A DNA stretch of 27,029 nt from Isotricha intestinalis. Its lineage: Eukaryota > Ciliophora > Litostomatea > Vestibuliferida > Isotrichidae. The notes under the pieces were generated by a model that saw only the letters and a program-made list of their open reading frames with translations, was not told where the DNA came from and ran no database searches. The DNA lies in the NCBI GenBank assembly GCA_023807065.1, contig JAJJLU010000618.1:1-27029 (forward strand), written 5' to 3'. The translations under genes were made by a program, and so were the position numbers. Positions 25,754 through 27,029 of this stretch are shown here, one piece after another (the first letter of the stretch is position 1; each line of letters begins with the position of its first letter).

Positions 25754-26416
25754 ATGTCATTAGAAATAAAAACAATTCCAAACCAAGAATATGATATGTT
25801 ATTTAAAGTACTATTAGTAGGAAATTCAGGAGTAGGAAAAAGTTCTCTTTTCTTAAGATTTGTAGATGAAATATGGGAAGATTCTTTTGTTCCAACAATA
25901 GGAGTAGATTTTAAAATAAAAACATTATTAATAGAAGAAAAAAAAATAAAATTACAAATATGGGACACAGCAGGAGAAGAAAGATTTAGAACAATAATAT
26001 CTTCTTATTATAAAGGAGCTCATGGTATTTTATTAATATTTGATTTAAGTGATACAGAATCTTTTGATAGTCTAAATAATTGGTTAATTGAAATTGAAAG
26101 AAATGCTAATAAAAATGTGATTAAAATTTTAATTGGAAATAAATGTGATTTAGAAGATAAAAGAAAAATAAGTTTTATTCAAGCTAAAGAATTTGCTGAT
26201 GTTAATGGAATGAAATATATTGAAACTTCTGCTAAAAATGATATTAATGTTATTCAAGCTTTTGGAACTCTTGGTAATGAATTACTTATTGCTTCCTCCG
26301 ATAAAGGTATTATTCAAAAAGATATTAAAAAAAATTTTAGTATTAATAATAATGTTGATTTAAGTAAAGAAAAAGAACATAATACTTGTTGTAGTGGAAA
26401 AAAAAAAAAAAAATAA
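25754..26416 (+). CDS. Rab-family small GTPase with atypical switch II and tail
   Basis: A 220-residue Rab GTPase, expected to control vesicle traffic on membranes. It has P-loop GNSGVGKS (23-30), switch I FVPTIGVDF (45-53, with T48), WDTAGEERF (70-78), NKCD (129-132) and ETSAK (157-161). The switch I and RabF-like segments resemble the Rab1/Rab8 group. Two features are odd. The Gln that normally positions the hydrolytic water (WDTAGQE) is Glu75, a codon change from CAA to GAA. The C-terminal cysteines C212-C213 are followed by SG and five Lys instead of ending the protein or lying within three residues of the end. The Lys run comes from a 15-base A tract next to the stop, so an indel error could matter. 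The GTPase domain is otherwise intact. Confidence 0.92.
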   Translation: MSLEIKTIPNQEYDMLFKVLLVGNSGVGKSSLFLRFVDEIWEDSFVPTIGVDFKIKTLLIEEKKIKLQIWDTAGEERFRTIISSYYKGAHGILLIFDLSDTESFDSLNNWLIEIERNANKNVIKILIGNKCDLEDKRKISFIQAKEFADVNGMKYIETSAKNDINVIQAFGTLGNELLIASSDKGIIQKDIKKNFSINNNVDLSKEKEHNTCCSGKKKKK

Positions 26417-27029
26417 TTTTTTTTTGGATAATTATTTGTTTTTTTTGTTTTAATTTATGTTTTATTTAATTAAATGTATTTGGGATAAATTCTTTTTAAA
26501 TAAATTATAATTTAAATATTTATAAATAATATTATGAAGATAAAATAAATTAAATTTTGTAAATAATATTTCTAAAAAATAGAAAAAAAATTAATAAACA
26601 CATTTCTTATAGTTCTGTTTCTGTTTTTTAAAAGATTTATTGATAATTATATTTGAGATGTTAATAATAATAATGATTTATTTCATAAAAATTAAAATTT
26701 CAAATACAATTATTGGAATAATATAACAAAGAAGGAAACGAAGAATGTATTAAACTTTATCATTTTTCTTAATTAGTAATAAAAATAATTTTTATATTGT
26801 AAATCAATCATTTAATATTTACAAAAATAAAATAAATAAATCTTATTTTTTTCATTCTTATAAATCCTCATTGTTATATATTCATTATATTTTTTATTAA
26901 AAAAAATTCTATGTTATTTTGAATATAAAAATTACGTTGAAAAACATTTTTAACAATCATTTTAAAAAAAAACATTTTTAAATAAATAAAACTAAATAAA
27001 AAAATAAATATAAAAATCTATTCTTTATT
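26417..27029. other. Right-end spacer, nothing recognised
   Basis: About 610 bases downstream of the Rab gene to the end of the window. It is AT-rich with no open frame of convincing composition, no RNA gene and no telomeric repeat. The chromosome therefore does not end here as sequenced. Confidence 0.5.

Noticed and set aside
1..27029. tRNA and rRNA genes
   Set aside because: I looked for GGTTCGANNCC-type B boxes and GC-rich cloverleaf arms on both strands and found none. A covariance scan would be needed to exclude a divergent one.

Overview
The window looks like one end of a macronuclear chromosome of a ciliate. It opens with five perfect copies of a 7-nt telomere-type repeat (CCCCAAT, G-strand ATTGGGG). 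It is extremely AT-rich, gene-dense and holds single-copy genes on both strands. Long frames of up to 1639 codons close with TAA (one with TAG) and Gln is written CAA, so TAA and TAG are not reassigned. Two introns that can be placed with confidence are only 25 and 26 nt long. Standard stop codons, tiny introns and a C4A2-type telomere would fit a litostome such as a rumen entodiniomorph, but that placement is an inference. The far end at 27029 shows no telomere, so the chromosome continues or the assembly stops there.

Layout. 1-35 telomere; 298-1794 (-) the U4/U6 snRNP splicing protein Prp4; 2203-3092 (-) two small unrecognised genes; 3275-3445 (-) a coding-like remnant; 3677-9073 (-) a very large membrane sensor of the TmcB/PAS type, broken into three frames; 9253-10983 (+) a coiled-coil, probably ciliary, protein divergent from the sensor; 11975-14584 (+) a dual-specificity-phosphatase-like protein whose catalytic Cys is Ser, with a huge Asn-rich tail; 14749-19668 (-) a CFAP65/HYDIN-type ASH-repeat ciliary protein; 19833-20144 (-) a small basic protein; 21382-22620 (+) a PSMD5-like proteasome chaperone; 22667-24484 (-) a NEK-like pseudokinase in three exons whose tail carries eleven copies of a 9-residue repeat; 25223-25516 (+) a two-EF-hand protein; 25754-26416 (+) a Rab GTPase with an unusual switch II and C-terminus.

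How the genes relate. There is no operon. Neighbours are divergent, convergent or tandem with short AT-rich spacers. Several genes fit ciliary or cortical biology (CFAP65-like protein, coiled-coil protein, NEK-like protein, EF-hand protein, membrane PAS sensor). The most striking points are that one predicted phosphatase and one predicted kinase both lack their catalytic residues, that the Rab carries Glu in place of the catalytic Gln, and that the 27-bp minisatellite in the pseudokinase varies almost only at synonymous sites. No complete undescribed system can be claimed from sequence alone. The two pseudoenzymes and the broken TmcB/PAS locus deserve the closest look.
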